Below, piece after piece: positions 62,308 to 64,000 of a stretch of DNA of 64,000 bases. This DNA is from Brevibacterium epidermidis NBRC 14811 (GTDB lineage: Bacteria > Actinomycetota > Actinomycetes > Actinomycetales > Brevibacteriaceae): positions 1 to 64,000 of the forward strand of contig NZ_BCSJ01000012.1 of assembly GCF_001570805.1 (NCBI RefSeq). Direction: 5' to 3'. Made by a program: the position numbers and the translations under genes. Position 1 is the first letter of the stretch, and each line of letters begins with the position of its first letter. The notes beneath the pieces were generated by a model. That model ran no database searches. It saw only the letters and a list, made by a program, of their open reading frames with translations, and had not been told where the DNA came from.

Positions 62308-62680
62308 GAGGACAGGTCACCAGACGGTCGCGGCTCTCATTTCGAGGGCTGAGGAACGTCCGGGCTCCACAGAGCATGGATGGTGGGTAACACCCACCCG
62401 GGGCAACCCGCGGGCCAGTGCAACAGAAAGCAGACCGCCCAGTTCCGACTGGGTAAGGGTGAAACGGTGGTGTAAGAGACCACCAGGGCGGCGGGTGACC
62501 GTCGCTGCTGGGTAAACCCCATCCGGAGCAAGATCAGACAGACGACGTTCGAGGCTGCTCGCCGAGTCGTCGGGTGGATTGCTTGAGGCCGGTGGCAACA
62601 TCGGTCCCAGATAGATGACCGTCAGGCGAGAAGGGCGACCGACTCGTCGACAGAACCCGGCTTATCGGTGGCCTGTCCTC
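62308..62680 (+). ncRNA. rnpB: RNase P RNA (bacterial class A)
   Basis: About 373 nt. P1 pairs 62308-62316 with 62672-62680. The conserved P4 5' strand region GAGGAACGTCCGGGCTCC (near 62351) and 3' region ACAGAACCCGGCTTATCGG (near 62651) are present, with the J-segment AGATAGATGACCGTC. It is the ribozyme subunit that trims tRNA 5' ends. Exact ends may differ by a few bases. Confidence 0.95.
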
Positions 62681-62736
62681 ATTCTCAGGATCATCTGCAG
62701 CGCCGTCGTCGACTCGTGACGCGGAGCTTCGTCCGT

Positions 62737-63570
62737 TCAGGACTGACTGCGACGAACCTTCGCCTTTCCGTCATTGACCGCGATCATCGCAGCCCCCACG
62801 ATTCCGGCATTGTTGTACAGCTTCGCCGGTTTGAGTTTCGCTCGCGTCTTGATCAGCGGCAGGAACTGGTCATGGGACTTCGAAACACCGCCGCCGACGA
62901 TGATGACGTCCGGGGCGACGAGCAGTTCGATCTGCGAATAGTACTGCTGCAGTCGAGCCGCCCATTCCGGATAGGACAGCCCCAGTCGGGTCCGCACCGA
63001 TTCTGCGGCCTGCGTCTCGGCATCGGCGCCGTTCATCTCGATATGGCCGAGTTCGGTGTAGGGGACCATACGACCCTGCGTGAACAGGGCGGTCCCGATT
63101 CCCGTACCCAGCGTCGTCAGCAGCACGGTGTTCTTACGGTGCTTGCGCCCGGCGCCGAAGGTCATCTCGGCCAGACCGGCGGCATCAGCATCGTTGAGGA
63201 AGTACACGGTGCGTCCCGTGCTCTCCCCGATGATCTCGGCAATCGGCGAACCGATCCAACTCTGATCGAGGTTCGCCGTGTATTCGACACGCCCCTCGCG
63301 GATGACACCGGGGAAGCCGCAGCCCACAGGCAGGGAGTCGAGGGCGGCACGGTCGGTGACGAGCTCGAGTTCGACGGCACGCTCACTCAGTGCATCCAGC
63401 AGCTTGGCGATCGTCGCGGCCACGGCATCCGGGGTGCTCGGTTTCGGGGTGAGCTCGCGCAGTCGCTTGAACGGCAGGCTGCCAGTCACCGTGTCGACGA
63501 GTGCGGCTTTGATCCCGGTGCCACCGATGTCGATTCCGATCGCAAAGCGTGGGGAGGTCTCCGCGGTCAT
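62737..63570 (-). CDS. ppgK: Polyphosphate glucokinase (ROK family)
   Basis: A 277-residue sugar kinase: GIDIGGTGIKAALVD phosphate loop, ROK signature region TLGTGIGTALFTQGRMVPYTELGHIEMNG, and VIIVGGGVSK. The similarity pattern (YTELGHIEMNG rather than the Cys-rich ROK repeat) is that of actinobacterial polyphosphate/ATP glucokinases. ATG 63570 has GAGGGA upstream; the map stop is one base away, so the two are co-translated. Confidence 0.9.
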   Translation of the reverse strand: MTAETSPRFAIGIDIGGTGIKAALVDTVTGSLPFKRLRELTPKPSTPDAVAATIAKLLDALSERAVELELVTDRAALDSLPVGCGFPGVIREGRVEYTANLDQSWIGSPIAEIIGESTGRTVYFLNDADAAGLAEMTFGAGRKHRKNTVLLTTLGTGIGTALFTQGRMVPYTELGHIEMNGADAETQAAESVRTRLGLSYPEWAARLQQYYSQIELLVAPDVIIVGGGVSKSHDQFLPLIKTRAKLKPAKLYNNAGIVGAAMIAVNDGKAKVRRSQS

Positions 63571-63571
63571 C

Positions 63572-64000
63572 TCATCCCTCCTCGTGTGCGGGGCCCGCGG
63601 CAATCGCGGTGTCGGCATCGGGCAGGGTCAGGATATCGGCACCGGTCTCGGTCACCACCAGCGTGTGCTCGAACTGAGCGGAGCGTCTGCGATCCTTCGT
63701 CACCACGGTCCAGGCATCGTCCCAGACGTCCCAGTCGATCGTGCCGAGGTTGAGCATCGGCTCGATGGTGAAGATCATTCCCGGCTCCATCGTCTCGGCG
63801 TGGGCGGGAGCAGCGTCGTAGTGGGGGATGATGAGGCCTGAATGGAACTCACGACCGACCCCGTGGCCGCTGTAGTCGCGCACGACCCCGTAGTCGAAGC
63901 GCTTCGCGTACTTCTCGATCACTCGCCCGATGACGTTGACCTGACGGCCCGGTTTGACCGCTTTGATCCCGCGCATCATCGACTCATAGGTGCGTTCGAT
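63572..64000 (-). CDS. map: Methionine aminopeptidase type I, C-terminal part (window ends)
   Basis: The gene runs off the window. The visible 142 residues include GHGVGREFH (metal His), [11 protein letters not shown] (metal Glu) and [10 protein letters not shown] (metal Glu), which together mark type I methionine aminopeptidase, an enzyme that removes N-terminal Met. It is followed by ppgK. Confidence 0.93.
   Translation of the reverse strand: MERTYESMMRGIKAVKPGRQVNVIGRVIEKYAKRFDYGVVRDYSGHGVGREFHSGLIIPHYDAAPAHAETMEPGMIFTIEPMLNLGTIDWDVWDDAWTVVTKDRRRSAQFEHTLVVTETGADILTLPDADTAIAAGPAHEEG

Noticed and set aside
1..64000. CRISPR array
   Set aside because: No regularly spaced long repeats were seen; the only tandem arrays are the short repeats in the element.

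Overview
This window looks like the chromosome of a high-GC actinobacterium, most likely Brevibacterium or a close relative. The basis is gene content and order, not a database match: FasR-fabD-fabH-acpP-fabF beside aceE, DUF3052 and an AhpE-type peroxiredoxin; DUF3145; Nif3 followed by a C4 zinc-ribbon protein; a ROK-type polyphosphate glucokinase beside map; and a BioQ-like operator before bioB. Starts are often GTG or TTG and many stop/start codons overlap as ATGA.

Layout. 1-8.1 kb: tRNA-Ala, a small basic protein, a long gene-poor gap, a universal stress protein, an alpha/beta hydrolase, small membrane proteins, two MFS-type transporters and a CPBP-like membrane protein. 8.1-17.2 kb: a molybdenum block with two MoeA paralogues, a MoeB-rhodanese fusion, moaD, moaA, moaC, moaE, a helix-turn-helix/TOBE regulator, ModA, and a single-polypeptide ModB-ModC transporter. 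17.2-26.1 kb: an acyl-CoA synthetase, a glutamate-type ABC importer (ATPase, lipoprotein, two permeases), a GNAT protein, GluQ-RS, a GT4 glycosyltransferase whose only well-placed start is CTG, a DMT-type permease and tRNA-Asn.

26.4-35.1 kb is the most interesting part. An element of about 8.64 kb is inserted inside a luciferase-like flavin oxidoreductase gene. The 8-bp core ATGCGCTA is present at both junctions, and removing one copy plus the element restores a continuous reading frame. All element genes are on the minus strand: a serine integrase at the right end, two small proteins, an origin-like segment (hairpin plus four exact-length 11-bp tandem repeats), a Rep protein joining an HUH nickase to an SF3-type helicase, a MobC-like protein, a relaxase, a coiled-coil membrane protein overlapping the relaxase by 413 bp, and a CmtR-type regulator with a P1B metal-efflux ATPase. 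It reads as an integrated mobilizable plasmid carrying metal resistance.

35.1-64 kb: the 3' half of the split gene, a DHA2 efflux pump, an EAL/DICT-like protein, a CAU tRNA (probably Ile2), the fatty-acid synthesis operon, aceE and neighbours, a TipA-like MerR regulator, a methionine-gamma-lyase-like enzyme divergent from an Lrp regulator, two cupin proteins, tRNA-Val and tRNA-Pro, a uracil/xanthine permease, bioB, an acyl-CoA ligase, Nif3, YaaA, the RNase P RNA, polyphosphate glucokinase, and a map gene cut off by the window end.
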